Positions 46,868-60,200 of a stretch of 64,000 nucleotides of DNA are shown here, piece by piece (position 1 is the stretch's first letter; each line of letters starts with the position of its first letter). The DNA is from Clytia hemisphaerica (taxonomy: Eukaryota; Cnidaria; Hydrozoa; Leptothecata; Clytiidae), in the NCBI GenBank assembly GCA_902728285.1, contig CACVBU010000402.1, positions 727,930-791,929 on the forward strand, in the 5' to 3' direction. The translations under genes were made by a program, and so were the position numbers. Under the pieces are notes generated by a model, which did not search any database, was not told where the DNA came from, and worked only from the letters and a program-made list of their open reading frames with translations.

Positions 46868-49800
46868 ATGGATACAAGAGTGAACGAGAATATTGGTGAG
46901 TGATAGCTTTAGGTCTGCTAGGCTACTGTACAGTAATCTACTAACGAATTCATGCTCCTGATATATACTACCTGCGGTTTGGCAGAGGTTTACGATTCAG
47001 GATTCAGACTATAGGCTTTCTCTCGGGTACCTAATAAACGAGGTATGTCCTGGTTGGAAACTTTTGAAAAAGAGGCTAATACAGCAAAATTAGGGGAAAA
47101 GAGGGAACTTTCAAAAATATTTTCCCAAAAATCAATAATTGGGGGAGGAGTGGAATAAGAATGTACTGAGTGTAAAATTTTCGATAAATTAACGAGTGTG
47201 GGGGCATTTATTCGGTACCTAAATGTATTGATATAGTAACAGTTTGTAGCACTTAACTCTTTCAAATTGAAAATTTTTATTTTATTGTGTTGTTATAGGG
47301 TTACTAGAGGAGGTTCGACCCACCGCCAAACAAAAGATTACAATGTGGAGAAGTATCACCAGTGAACCCATCTTATTCCTTTACTCCATCGTTTACATGG
47401 TCAATCTTACCATATTACCACAACTTGTCCTCCATAAGGTAATTTTTGCAATTTCGCTACACGCTTTTTTTTTTATAAGAATAAACTTTATAAGAATATT
47501 CATGATGAAATTAGCACAAAAAAATAGGAATATGCTAAGAATATCACCATTATCACCATCATGGAATTTGGGTACTAAAACTATGAATGCCATTTTTAGA
47601 GCATTTTCGATTACCCCCAAGTAAGGCTCACTCCTTTCACAAAAATTTTATTCTTGAGACGTATATGTACTAAATTCTGGTCTGAATCATGATCCTAACC
47701 TAAGAATGCTGTAAGAATATTATTTTAGGCTGATTTCCCTCAAAAAGTTAATAATATCCATCATGAAATGGACAACACCGCGTGTAGCCTTTGTATAATC
47801 GGTGCTCTTATCCAAAATTCAAGCATGATTTAAGGAAATATGAGCCAGCAAAACCTCAAAGAGACTTTCGTAGAGGAGATGAGAAAGCAGTGAGATTTGC
47901 TAAAATTTTAGGGTATTTTTCCATTGGAAAGAGGGTCCTTCCAGTGTTTGTGATATCTATTCAATAAACAGCATATAACACACATTATTTATTCATGTTC
48001 CATTTAGGTGTTACTGCAAAATGAAAACGGTGGAGGTGTCAATAATTCTACTTCTTTAGTAAATGTGACCACGACAATGGTACCTACTGGCAATGTGAAG
48101 CACTCACCAGAGATAAAAAAGGTGAGATCATCTTTCAAGCAGAAAACATTTCAAGGGGCTAAACAACTGAAAGACATTCCTGTCTCACAGCCCCGGTGAA
48201 ACATTTTTTGACAGCGAGATTAAACTTTCGAAATTCTAATGGGGATAAAAATTATATTCTTCCAAGTTTAAAAAATCCAATAGGGATGGTTTTAGGGTAT
48301 ATTTCACTTATTTTAATCAAAGTGAGGTTGAAATTTTAGGGTATTTTTCCTGACGGGAAGAGATTTTGGCCAAATCTTCCAGCGGGTCTGTGACACAGGG
48401 GTGTTGAAAGGTATTTTACTCCTTCCCTGCAAAAGAATTTCTCGTTCAAGTCTAGCAGAAATATGAATGATTTTAAGTTATATTGCTTTCGCTCGAAATA
48501 TTCAGACTTTCTGGAAACCTCATGAAGTAGCAATGCTTTTACGATTAATTTCAACATAGTCCTTATAAAAATCCTTGTTCTGGAAGCTTATATTGTTTTA
48601 ACTTTTTTTTGTTAATTTTTTCCTTTGTTATTATTACAGGAAGAAAATCGATCTGCTCAGTTTTTGATCACGTTACCCAAGCACTCTTCTTGGGATTTGT
48701 TTAAGATTTAATCACTTGATCAAAAAGTGAGCAAAACAAGCTAATTTCTCAACACAAATTCAAGTAAGAAACAATGAAAAGAAACAAAAAGGTTTCCAGA
48801 CCAGTGTTTTTTATACGGACTTTGATTTCAACGAGCACCTCCAACTTTTAAACATGTTCTTCTATTTCTCAGCTTGCATCCGACTGGTGGTATGCTGTTT
48901 TAGCGTCTGCACAAATCCCTGCAATCTTTACCGTCCTTATATGGGGACCAATCAGCGACGCCATCGGACGGAAGAAAGCCATGATCGTAATCCCAATCGT
49001 CAGTATTCTACAGAACATTATTTTCGTATTATGTTCTCATTTTATGAGTTCTCATGTTATATTCTTATGCATTGGAATGCTCTTAGCTTGTCTGTTCGGT
49101 GAGCTACCAGGTGTCATAGCTTTATCATGTAGTTTTATTGCTGATGTGACTCGAGGAAAGAAATCTGAAACAAGAATCGCTCGAATGGCTTTTGTTGAGT
49201 TCAGTATCAACCTTGCTGGTATCCCTGCAGGTTTGTTTGGAGGACATTTACTTAAATCTATGGGGTTTGTTTCAGTGTTTTGTCTATCTATTTGTGTCAA
49301 CATTCTACTGTTATTGTACATCATTTTTATTCTGCCTGATCCGACAAAATTGAATAATAACGTTGAGGACCAGTATAAAGAGAATAAAAGCTACTCCATG
49401 GAGAATGGTTCAAAATCTAATCAGCAACAACACCCAGAGCTTTCAACAACAACAGATTCTCCAGCTTCAAAATCTCCAATCGATTGGGATCTTTTCAAAC
49501 CACACAAGCAAATTCAAAAAGTTTTCAAACTTGTAACATCGAAAGAACGTCGTTCATACGTCCTACCAGCTCTGGCAAATTTCCTTTGTGTTATATACGC
49601 ATTCACTGGTGAATTATCCATAACAGCATTGTTCTTGAAAGGCGAACCTTTGAACTTTGGTGCTAACTACATTGGATACTACTTCGCAAACCAAGCTGTT
49701 ATAAGAAGTATTGGAGTCGTGGCAACAACACAAATAGCTTACCATGTTGTCAAGGCAACTGAAATGAGTACAATCATGTTTTGTACTTGTAGTCAGATAG

Positions 49801-50129
49801 TTTGTTTTGTCCTCATTGGAGCTTCGAATACGACCTTGTTTGTCTTCTTGGTGAATATAGCTGGGTTTGCTACTCCAGGTCCTATGTCGGTGTTGAGAAG
49901 TTATATTTCTAAACAAGTACCTCAAGATAAAGTTGGGACAGTTCTGGCAGCTTGTGCATCAATAGAAGCAACGTCATATACATTGAATTTGATCACATTA
50001 CAGATTTATAATCATACATTGGAGTGGTTTCATGGGACGGCTTTTATGTTCTTGGCTTTCATGTCTTTTCTTGGACTTTGCATTTCGACAGCTATTAGAT
50101 TCACTTCAAAAAATCACGATAAAGAATAA
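46868..50129 (+). CDS. SLC46/PCFT-like major facilitator transporter
   Basis: Exons 46868-46895, 47299-47438, 48008-48121 and 48873-50129 join in frame into 512 codons. Exon 1 is only 28 nt (MDTRVNENI plus one base) and ends GTGAGT. Exon 2 holds TM1 (SEPILFLYSIVYMVN). Exon 3 (57-94) is a polar loop with NNSTS and NVTT glycosylation sites, as in the large first extracellular loop of SLC46 proteins. Exon 4 begins with DWWYAVLASAQIPAIF (TM2) and the MFS motif A GPISDAIGRKK (119-129). The remaining hydrophobic segments form a 12-TM layout with a long cytoplasmic middle loop rich in K, N and S. SLC46 members import folate (with protons), muropeptides or cyclic dinucleotides at plasma or endolysosomal membranes, but the substrate here is unknown. 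Junction phases are all consistent. The least certain point is the tiny first exon. Confidence 0.85.
47459..47787. mobile_element. TATAAGAAT MITE family, copy 5 (SLC46-like gene intron 2)
   Basis: Starts CTACACGCTTTTTTTTTTATAAG and ends CCGCGTGTAG. Internal AATATTCATGATGAAATT and ACCATCATGGAATTTGG match the 18614 copy. Confidence 0.65.
48175..48403. mobile_element. hAT-like MITE family 1 (subfamily B), SLC46-like gene intron 3
   Basis: Starts CATTCCTGTCTCACAGCC and ends GGTCTGTGACACAGGGGTG. Flanks CTGAAAGA and TTGAAAGG match at 6 of 8. Confidence 0.75.
48555..48834. mobile_element. GTCATTATAAAAA MITE, copy 3 (SLC46-like gene intron 3)
   Basis: Starts CATAGTCCTTATAAAAATCC and ends AGACCAGTGTTTTTTATACG. 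It contains TTTTTGATCACGTTACCC and ATCACTTGATCAAAAAG blocks. The right end is 38 bp before the last exon. Confidence 0.65.
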
Positions 50130-50234
50130 CTAGAGTGTCCAATGGGCAGAGAATATTTAAGACGAAGAAGTAGAAATCTAACTGGTCAGTGACCTGGAAA
50201 TCCAAGGCTGACTTTTTCACAAGATGAGAGAAAA

Positions 50235-50240
50235 AATAAA
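50235..50240 (+). promoter_or_regulatory. Candidate polyadenylation signal of the SLC46-like gene
   Basis: AATAAA about 105 bp past the stop codon. Confidence 0.45.
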
Positions 50241-50377
50241 CGGTTAAATTTGGAACTGTTAGTTTCATTTTTCACGAATCATCGGTTAATCTCAAATCTC
50301 TCTTGGTGAATTGATTTACAAATACATCTGACTGACTTTTGCAGACTTTGTCGAAATAAATTTCAAAGCTTATCGTA

Positions 50378-50445
50378 TTTATTTTCAGAAGGTCGGTATT
50401 TATTTTCAGAAGGTCGGTATTTATTTTCAGAAGGTCGGTATTTAT
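50378..50445. repeat. 21-bp tandem repeat, three units
   Basis: Three perfect head-to-tail copies of the 21-bp TTTATTTTCAGAAGGTCGGTA unit, just past the SLC46-like gene. The minus-strand frame over it repeats INTDLLK and is noncoding. Confidence 0.9.
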
Positions 50446-51238
50446 TATTTTGAATAAAAGAAAATTCGTGAAAAAAGTTGATAATCTACTAGTACTAAGC
50501 CGTCGAAATAATAAATCATAGATGGATGAAATACAAGTGCTGCAGTTTTTTAGTCTTTTTAACTTTAAATGTTTTGATAAGATATTAAACAACAACTGAA
50601 GTATAAAAATAAGGTTGAAAATAAAATACATAATTCCATTGAAAGATATTTTTTTTGGAAAATATGAGAAAATGCATGATCTAGATTTAGATTACTTATC
50701 TATAATAAATAACGGGATATATAACAATAATAATTAAATTTTGTACACGATTATATTTATATTCTATCCTTTTAAAAATATCTACATTACTTTAAGCTAT
50801 TGTCTTTTGGAGAAATATCTACCATTCATTATTTCATCTAACATATTAAATTGGATTGTTCTCATCGGGCACCAAAAGTCTCCTTTCGTAAAGTAGGATA
50901 GATGGTACATACACAAAAATATCATTTTTTACAGGCTTATTTTCGCCTATCGTACATCAGCCTTTTGATATTTATTTCAACGTTCTTTTTCCGTTTGGGT
51001 TAATTTAGTTTTTAAGTTTGTGACAGTGGCTACACGAACCAAAGATAAAAAACTAAGACTTCGAACTTTGACTTATAACCAAACGTTTGCTGCCTTCCAC
51101 AGAATCTTGTATTTTTCTTTGCACGCATCTAAATAATCGTACTCCATATCGGCATGCATGTGCGAAGTTCGTTTTAGGGCGTCACAGCCCTGTCAACTAT
51201 CTTTGCCCATCGTACCTCCTATCGGTATAATGTCCTCG
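50446..51238. other. Intergenic space between two convergent genes
   Basis: AT-rich 3' flanks of the SLC46-like gene (+) and the CV2/BMPER gene (-). Minus-strand AATAAA (TTTATT at 50971-50976) is a candidate polyadenylation signal for CV2/BMPER, 263 bp past its stop. Confidence 0.5.
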
Positions 51239-54200
51239 TTACCTTTTCTTCTTATAATAAGGACAATCAAACTGTAATATACATTTGTTATTATGCCATA
51301 CGAAACCTGCGGGACAGTGACAACCCGGAACACACGGTTTGTTACACGGCTCAAGTAGATTGAGTGAGTCACACGTTTGTCTGCAGCCAGGGCCGCAGGC
51401 TGAATAAATACTGCCACCAGTGCATGAAGTATCTAAAATGGTAATAAAAGAGGAGATTAAAATCTACAGTGACCTAATAATTTTTTTTGGGATATATAAG
51501 TGGTTTCTTTGCGCGAAAAGAAAGTTGGAAATTTCTAGTGTTCCCCTACCAACACCCCCTCCTTACAGACCCGGTATGATTTTTCAGCCAGTGGGGAGGG
51601 GGGCTAAAAATAACGGAATTTATATATCCATATTTTTTATGGCAAAAGTTTTGAATTCTTTTGTTTTCAAGTCAGAAAATCCAGTGGGGATGGGGAAAAT
51701 AGCATACCATTTTGTAGCGAGCATTGAAAAATTAGAGTACAATTTTCCACCGGGGACGATATTTTGGCCAATTTTTCTAGTGGGAAGGGTTCCCAGTGGG
51801 TCTGTGAGAAGGGAGTGTCTACTAATGGGTATTCCTCAAATTTTCTTAAATTCATTAAAATAAAGGATCTCAACTTTTCTATGAGCTAACTTGTATACAT
51901 GGAAACCTGTTTCAGTGCCTCCATTTTAGTGCACTCAGTGGCGATAAAATTGTCCATTGAAATTGCAACTATGCTTCAAATAAACAAGGAGGGTGCTCTT
52001 CGGGCGGGTCAATTTCTGTTCAATTCTTTAAGCGGGGCGACAGCAGTTCTGCGATAAGAAAAAATTAAAAAAACGAACCAATGAAAAATCTGACAAAGAA
52101 GAAAAAAGAATTAGGACTCACCACACTTGTCTTTGCGTTTCCATTTCAGATTTTTGACCACATTCGAACATTTCTCAAAGTAACTTCGAATGGCACCACA
52201 TTCACAATGTTGCTTGCCTGTTGGACACTGACAGACATCCGTTACACAGTCTTGGAAATAAGAAATAGATGGCGTCTTCCATTTACATGGAATAATACTA
52301 CGATCTGAAAACGCTCGCCGGCATACTTGATGTGCTCGGAATAATTTCCAACCAAAGCACATGGCATGTTGAGGTGTATTACGAATAGCATTCGCGTGTC
52401 TTTTGCAAACTTTCGATTTTTTTAATTTCCAATAGTCCCCAAACTGGTTTGGAGTCAACGCCTCCACTCTGTTCGGTAACACAAAATCGTCTTTCGGGTT
52501 GCCGTTAAAATTTCCGCAAAGGCCGCAAGTACGGCCCATAAAAGTCTTTGGCAAACTAATATCAATGTAGCTATCGCCATCCCATTTAATAGTAATACCA
52601 TCGTTTGTATAAACATAAATGTATCGTTTCGATTTTCGAATATCAATCGAATGATATAAGAACGGTAGTTCTATTGGTTGACCGTTTATTTTGACTTTAT
52701 AGTTTTGTTGTAAAATAATTGTTAAGTTGTTGTAAACAAAAGTTACGGTTTTGATCCATGAGAAGTGGTGTGTGTATCGAGCATGGTTACGACCAATGAT
52801 GTGGAATAATTGCGAGGGTGAACAGTCTTTTGCGAGAGTGTATTTACAAACACCTTGGTACGAATATGCTTTGCCGTCGAAAGTTCGATAATGTGGATCG
52901 CCGAAACCGACACATGTCGTTGTTTCTGAAGAAAGAATAATATATCACTTGAAATATTTTATCCCGAAAATTATTTGTATAGGAGTGGTTAGCCAATAAA
53001 AAATACCAAAACTTAATACACTGGTTTCCCTTATCGTTCACCCACTTCTGGGATATCCGTTCTGCTCACAGCGTCTTTTCCAGGAGTAAAAAAATAGAAG
53101 TCAAATTACAATTTTTCAATAAAAGACATTCAAGAAAAGGAATTTAAAACATTGTGAAACGTTTGTATGGGACTGGGGCATAACTTACTGCGATTTCTCA
53201 AGATATAAAAATTGTAAGAGACGTAAATTAAATCATTTTTAGGCTTAAAAACGAAGTTTTTTTTTACCTGGAAGACATTGTTCACAACATGACCCTGGAC
53301 GAAAGCTTGGTTTGTAGCCCTGTAAAGAAGAAAAATCCAATTATTATCTGTATATTACGTTCTTTCTATGGTATTTAAATAAGTTGTGAGAATTCTATCG
53401 TTTTATAGTCCAAATAAATTTAGGAAATCAATAAAATTTAAAAAATATCTACAGTTGTGTCTCGAACTCGAACGGGGAACACACATTTTTTAAGTTATGG
53501 AAATTTTCGAGATATGGAGTAAGGTTTAAAAGGCATTGTCAACTGAAGGGACGAGAATATTTTTTCGAATTAAGGAGACATTCGAGTTATAGAGGTTTGA
53601 GTAAAAGAGATTCAAATCTGATGGATAGAAAATTGAAGATTGTGCTTGTGCGAGCCAATAATGGCCAATCATTATCATACTTACATCTTTGCATTGGAGA
53701 TTTTTCTTGCAGATTTGTTTCTTGCACATAGTTAAACCCTTGTTGCATTGACATTGCACACATCCGGGTAAGTACCACGTCTCAAGGTTCTAAACACGGA
53801 TTTCAAAATGTGGAAATTGAAAATATTGTTTTGGAAGCAAATTAAGAAAGGGGCTGTGAGTTTGCTACTAAGAAAACCTTTTTCATTTTTTGTAAACATT
53901 TGGATTCTTAGTTTGGCGTATAAATAACCTGAAAAATCAAAATTATTCTCCGAAAAGATTCGCTTGAATATTTACGGTCAAATTTAGCTGTAATTTTGTT
54001 TGACTAATTTTGCTTCTTTAAAAAATATGAAAATGAACATACCTTGTATGACTTCCCATTGTATTTGCATGAAAGTTTAGCTGTAAAATGAAAAACAAAA
54101 TTTCATACAACTACTAACAAAACTATCAGTAACAAGCGAAAATACAAAGTAAAATCATCCTATGACAAAAAATATTATTTTGGAAAAATGCAATTTCTAC

Positions 54201-57200
54201 AAAAAATATTAATCATTCCACTAAAACAACAGAGAGATTGAAATGATGAAACTTTCAATTGACTTACTTGTACACACAGGACAACAGTGTTTTGGTGATT
54301 GGATCAAATCTTGTGGTGGACAGTTCTTATCTACCTTGCATTGCTCCTTTTGACAAAACACTGTCCCATTCTGAAAGAAAATCCAAATTTTAAAACCAAG
54401 ACAGGCCGAAAGGCTGCTCCAATTCTCTAAGTTAGGGTCAGAAGATTCTTTGATTGCTGAACATTTATAATAAATACATTTTGCAGAAAGAGCACGTTTA
54501 TTCCTAAAATCTGGACCTTGCTAGTAACTGTTTGAAAATATACCTTAGCCGTAGAATTTAGCCATTTTGTAAACCACAAATATTCGTCGGTTATAAAATT
54601 TCGTCACTAAGCGTTTAATTTGTCAATTTAGTCCGACAAATTTCCCGCCGATAAGGTAAATTATCTATCAAGGTGATTTTATAATAAATCTTAACGCAAA
54701 GCATTGAAACAGTAATCAGATAATCCATTGACTCCAAAGCCCGAAGAGCTAGACACAAAACTCCCGGGTGGGAAATGAAGCCACTATTCCCACCCTAAAC
54801 CGTGACCCGCGTGGTTTTCACAAACGCTAGGTTGGAATTAAAATATATCGCCATATTTAAAAAAATCTGCCGCGTGGAAACAAAGAAAGTGCTAGATTTA
54901 ATCCGTCGGCGCAAATTTTAAGGCTTCACTTTTTCTTGCTTGAGAAAGGTTGAGGTTTGGGGCTTTTAAGTCAATGAGATGATCACCATTACCTGACAAT
55001 AGCACGTGGTACATTTATTCAATTTGTATGATTGTCCACTATTCAGTGTTTTGTCTTTGATGTTGCATTGTGGTTCTTTCCAATTGATAATGACCGGCTG
55101 ATTGACTGCTCATTAAGGGAATAGGTGTTCAAGTTAATTGGCTTAAATTTCAAGCATCTTATAGTACACCCCTGTCTCACAGCCTCGGTGGGACTTTTCC
55201 TTTTTCGGGATAAAAATTTCTATTGAAATTCCAATGAGGATAGCAATTTTCTATTGTTCAAAGGTTAAAAAAGTTGGGTTCAGTGGGGTTGTGGTTTTGG
55301 AGTGCAATTTTTAAACATTGAATTTCGAGTAAGGATGAAATCAAAGTCAATTTCCTAGTGGGACTGAAATTTTAGGGTATTATCCCACCGGGGACCAAAT
55401 TTTTACCAAATCTTCCACTGGGGCTGGGGTCACACCCTGTGACACAAGGGTGTTACAGTAAAGACTAGTTGAGAACATCAGAAGATAATAAAAAAGTTTG
55501 GAAAATCTCCTCAGCTTGACGGTAGGGGTGCCTTCTTACTATTGGGTGTCCCTAATTAAAGTATCGAGTTTGAACATGCGATTGAGTAGAAAGTTTTATG
55601 TGCGTGTTCACAAAATTGTATTTTAAGCACTCCCTCTTTTTTCTTTGTCATTACGATTAATTTATACGTTGTAACTACCTGTTGTAATAAGCCTGTGTGA
55701 TGGAGAACGTTCTTATATTTTAGCGATAACACACACAAACTTTTCTACTCAATCGCATGTTCAAACTGCGATACTTTAATGAGGGACACCCTGTATTGGT
55801 TATAAAGTGTCCAAATCTTGAAAATCACCGAGTTGTTAAAAAACAAGTCTCAATACACTTTTCTCGAGATGCATAAATTTATTGTTGTCCTCGTTTTCAA
55901 ACAGATTCCATTGCTATGAAATTCTACATTTAAACCAATTTAAATTCCCAAAAGGCAAACATTAACTCTAAAACAAAAGTACTTGAAATTCAAAATGTCT
56001 CATGAGGTGTAAACAACAGAATTATCATTGTGAATATGTAATTTTATAGCAATGAAATCTGTTTGAAAACGAGGACAACAATTAATTTATGTATCTCGAG
56101 AAAAGTGTATTGCGATCGAGCAATTATGCTGATAATTTGACACTAGAGAATGAAATGGTTTAGGAAAAGGATTATGAAAATAATGATACTGAGATAGAAA
56201 CTTTACTCACTTCGTGTACAAGTTGGACATCGGTTACCGGCAAGTTTGACAGGATTCGAACAATGGAGAAACGGACAAACTGTTTTCTGGCAACTCATTG
56301 TCCCATTCTAAGATTAAAAGGATTTGCCATTAAGTAAAGTATTCAAGATCTACGAAACAAGAACTTTTTTCCATTCGATGTTATACAAGCGATACTTTTA
56401 TGGACCTACCTGGTTATCAAACTAATCAGTGAACATTGAAACAATGAAACACATAAGACATAACTGGTCAAAATACAAAAAAATAAAGAAAATGAAAGCA
56501 TATCTATTGAGAGAAACTATCAACACTATTGAAAAAGATTTTTGAAAAAGAAATAAAAAAGCTATTAACCCTTTCCGTGCCGATGTCGTATATATCCGAC
56601 ATGCAAATTTTCACTCTACTTGCCAATGTCGGATATATCCGACATCAAATTTTTTTACCTAATTACCGAGGCCTTTAAAAAAGAGTGAGCTCTATTGCCG
56701 AGAAATCAGCTTTTAGGAAAATGGTTTTCTTATTTGCCAATGTCGTATATATCCGACATAAAAAAATCCATAGTAGTAGTGAAAGTATATATTAAGTGCT
56801 CAAAAGATTTATTTCAGGTTTATTTTAGTCTATCATAAAATATATATAAAACAAATGTCAAATACAAATGTCAAACATTGGCAAATAGGAATAAAATATC
56901 CTTGTCGTATATATATGACATGCGGCAACACGAGTTAAAATTTGCATGTCGTATATATACGACATCGGCAAATCAGGTTACTAAAAAAAATTACCCCTCG
57001 GCAAATGGATTGGGGTACAAAAACAAGGTAACGGCACGCAAAGGGTTAAGCGCTTTTCTTTATAAAAACCACTATCAGAAAAATGCACAGCTTAATAAAT
57101 AAGGTTTCCAGAAAACTCAAACCGTCGAACTCTACCGTGACATTTTCTTCTGTTAGAAAAAATAATAATAAAAAAACAATTTGGCTAATAACATTGATAT

Positions 57201-60200
57201 ATGCTCATAAATAGTGATTCTTATAGATAAAGATTCGTTTTTCAGCCAAAAAAATAATAAGTGTTTACAGAAAACTCAAATCATTAGCCTCCACCGTGAC
57301 ATTTTCATCGTAAAAAAATTAATAAAAATAATAATAATAATATGGCTAAGAACATTGATGTATTCTTATTAAAAGTGGTTCTTATAGATGAAAATACGAT
57401 TTTTGAGCCAAAAAATTTTTTTTGCAAAAATCTGCTTGAGCCATCCTTTAACTATGATTGTACCCTACTTTCATGCTAAAAATCAGAAAAAATTAATGAT
57501 CCAATTTTTCACAGTCCAAAAAACCCGTTTTTAAGCCGTTTTTTGGCCCAAATTTGCCTAAAAAAATTTTTTTTAGAAAATCGGGCTCCGTCACATTCGA
57601 GGGTTTATGGTCATGCACCTTTGTGCCAAAAATCAGAAAAAACTAATGAGCCAATCTCGAGAAAAGCTGGTAACTAACACACTAACTAACCAACGGATTA
57701 GAATAGGTGGATTAACTTCTCTCGTTGCTCCCAAGAGAGATCCATTGTCTTCTCATTGTTACAAGAAAAATCTGTAAATGACTCTGCGCACTCCTCGTTT
57801 AGTTTTTTCATTGTTTTTATAAGAACAATTTTCCAATTTATACAGTTTCGAAAACGAATTTGTCCTATGATTCGATCAATTTTGATGATTTTGCAAATAT
57901 TTTAAATCCTGCACTTAAGTTTTAGCATCAACAAACGCTAGACCAGTTTTAATGTAAATTTTTAATCTTTTGTCAATGGCAATCTTCAGATAAGTGAAAA
58001 TTAACGTATGGTCTATAACTAAGAAACTATCGATGGGTCACGAATGGGTTGCATACTGGTGAAAGAAGACTGTATTTAGAATTAGGAAAATCAATTTCAA
58101 ATTATTTGGCTAATTTCTGCATTGGATAGAAAGGGCTAAAAAAGTGCATTTTCTTATTTAAAATGTACCACGTGATACGTAATGACCAATGAAAATGTTG
58201 AAAGTAATGATTTTTTACAACTTTTTTACAACTTATCAAGTTTTAATTGCTAGCAAACTCGTAAAAAAGTTTGATAACCTAACGAGGAGTGTTTTCTATG
58301 AGTTCTTAATCCACCTATTCTAATCCGTTGAACTAACGAACGAACGAACATGGGTTAATTTATAGGACCTCCAACCCACCGGGGTAGGTCCAAAAAGGGA
58401 CATTAAAATAGTAAAATGTAAACATTGCGCGAACCACGTGTCATTAAAAAGAACAATTAAAATCACGTGTCCAAAACAAACTTGTAAAACAATTGAACAA
58501 TCAAAATTAGCCACATTTGGTTTGATTTTTTATTTTGACATGTGACATTTGTTTTGATTTTGTATCCGCTGCATACAGTTTGTTCATAGAAGGTTTGTTT
58601 ACAAATTTCGCAAGTACTGTTATGTCATTAAAAGCTCAAACTTCCAAGATATACGCTTTAGTATAAACTTATAAGACTCGTAACGGTGACTTTTTTTTAA
58701 ACTAGCAATCTTATCCGTTTAAAACGTTCAAAAGGTATTTGAGGTAGATATGGTCCTACCTGACATTGACATGTCACATCTGTACCATCTTGAGTACGTT
58801 CACCTTCTGATAGAAGCCTCCCTTTATGAAAGCAACCTAAATAAAAAATCAATGACAGGGATGTGAACTCATGATATTCATGGTGTAATGTTTTCTACGG
58901 AAAGACTCTGGTTTTAGCCAGTAGTGGCAAATTTTATACAACGTTTGTCTAGTTTGAATTTGCCACTACTGGCTGAAACCGGGGTATTTCCGTAGAAAAC
59001 ATTACGTCATGAATATAATGAATCTACCGAACGTGAATGGTTCTTGTTATCATCGAGAAAAAAAATTAAACAGGGATTTTTTTATTCAGGCCCGGCATAT
59101 TTCGCAGGTTAAAGGTTCAAAAAACATTCAGAAGTCTAAAAATTCGGTTCACAACCTCAAGTACATATTCACTCTAACCTAAACAATGGGCTTGCTAAGA
59201 ATTTTCTGGCTTAGAGCCTAGAATTCACTGGAGTTAATTTTTCATTTGTAAAGAGAACACAGATAAAAAACATCGATTTTTATGCTTCAATTTACCTCGG
59301 CAGACAGGACAACATTTTCCGGGGACTTTGACGGGGTTCGCGCAATTGGTGATACAAGTTGGTGTTGTTTCTGATACCACTCCTTCCTATGTGAAAAGAT
59401 ATTTACGATAAAATTCAATCATGAAGGGTGCTGCTTTAAATACGTAGATACTTGAATTGGATGAAATTTCGCGGCATTTAAATCTCGCAGCTGAACTTAA
59501 AAATTTAATTCGATGAAAGTAAAGTCTGGATCGCAAAAGAAAATGACGAGTTTATTTATCTGTGTTTTTCTTCTTCGACAGAGACAGTAAAGCTTCTCCT
59601 TTGTCTAGATCCTCATCGACTGAAGACGGCGATAAATCAGCACTTTTACCGTCAGCACTTTTACCGTCCTCGATTTTGCGGGTCAAAACTGCGGGTTATT
59701 CCTAATCGCTTCAGTCACTCCGCCGTCTTCAAAAGTACGAAAACATAATCTCACTAAAATTACATGATGGAAAAAAAAGTTGGACTACTGTAGAAATTAA
59801 CATCCCAGCTGGCACACAACGTTGTTTCAACGCTTCTTTAACGTTCACAACGGTCATTTAACGTTAGGTTAACGTTGAAACAACGTTGTGTGCCAGCTGG
59901 GATGATTTGCAACAGAGTTGAACGTACATGACATTCATAATGTCTGCAAGAATCTTCTTCGTCTTTCCACGTGGCCAAATCATTGTAATATCGTCCTTTG
60001 AAAGTACACCCTGTATACAAATGAACCAAAAATAAATGAAATATTGAAAAAAGTAATCCTTCTAAAATTATTTCAGAAAAATACATTCTTAATATTAAAT
60101 CCAAAATTTTTTCCGTTCATTCAATTGTTTCCATTTTCCCCGTTGAATTTCCACAATATAGACTGTAGGGAATATCAAATTTACACAAGCATGGGAATGC

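Noticed and set aside
50272..50631. Repeat protein INTDLLK on the minus strand
   Set aside because: Three-unit 21-bp tandem repeat only, in the 3' flank of a convergent gene.
56583..56966. Bacterial-style operator array from the repeated palindromes
   Set aside because: The palindromes sit inside a TTAA-flanked piggyBac-like element in an intron of an animal gene.
59838..60104. Single 88-residue minus-strand protein
   Set aside because: It is CV2 exon 4 read through into intron sequence and the AACGTTG hairpin at one end.
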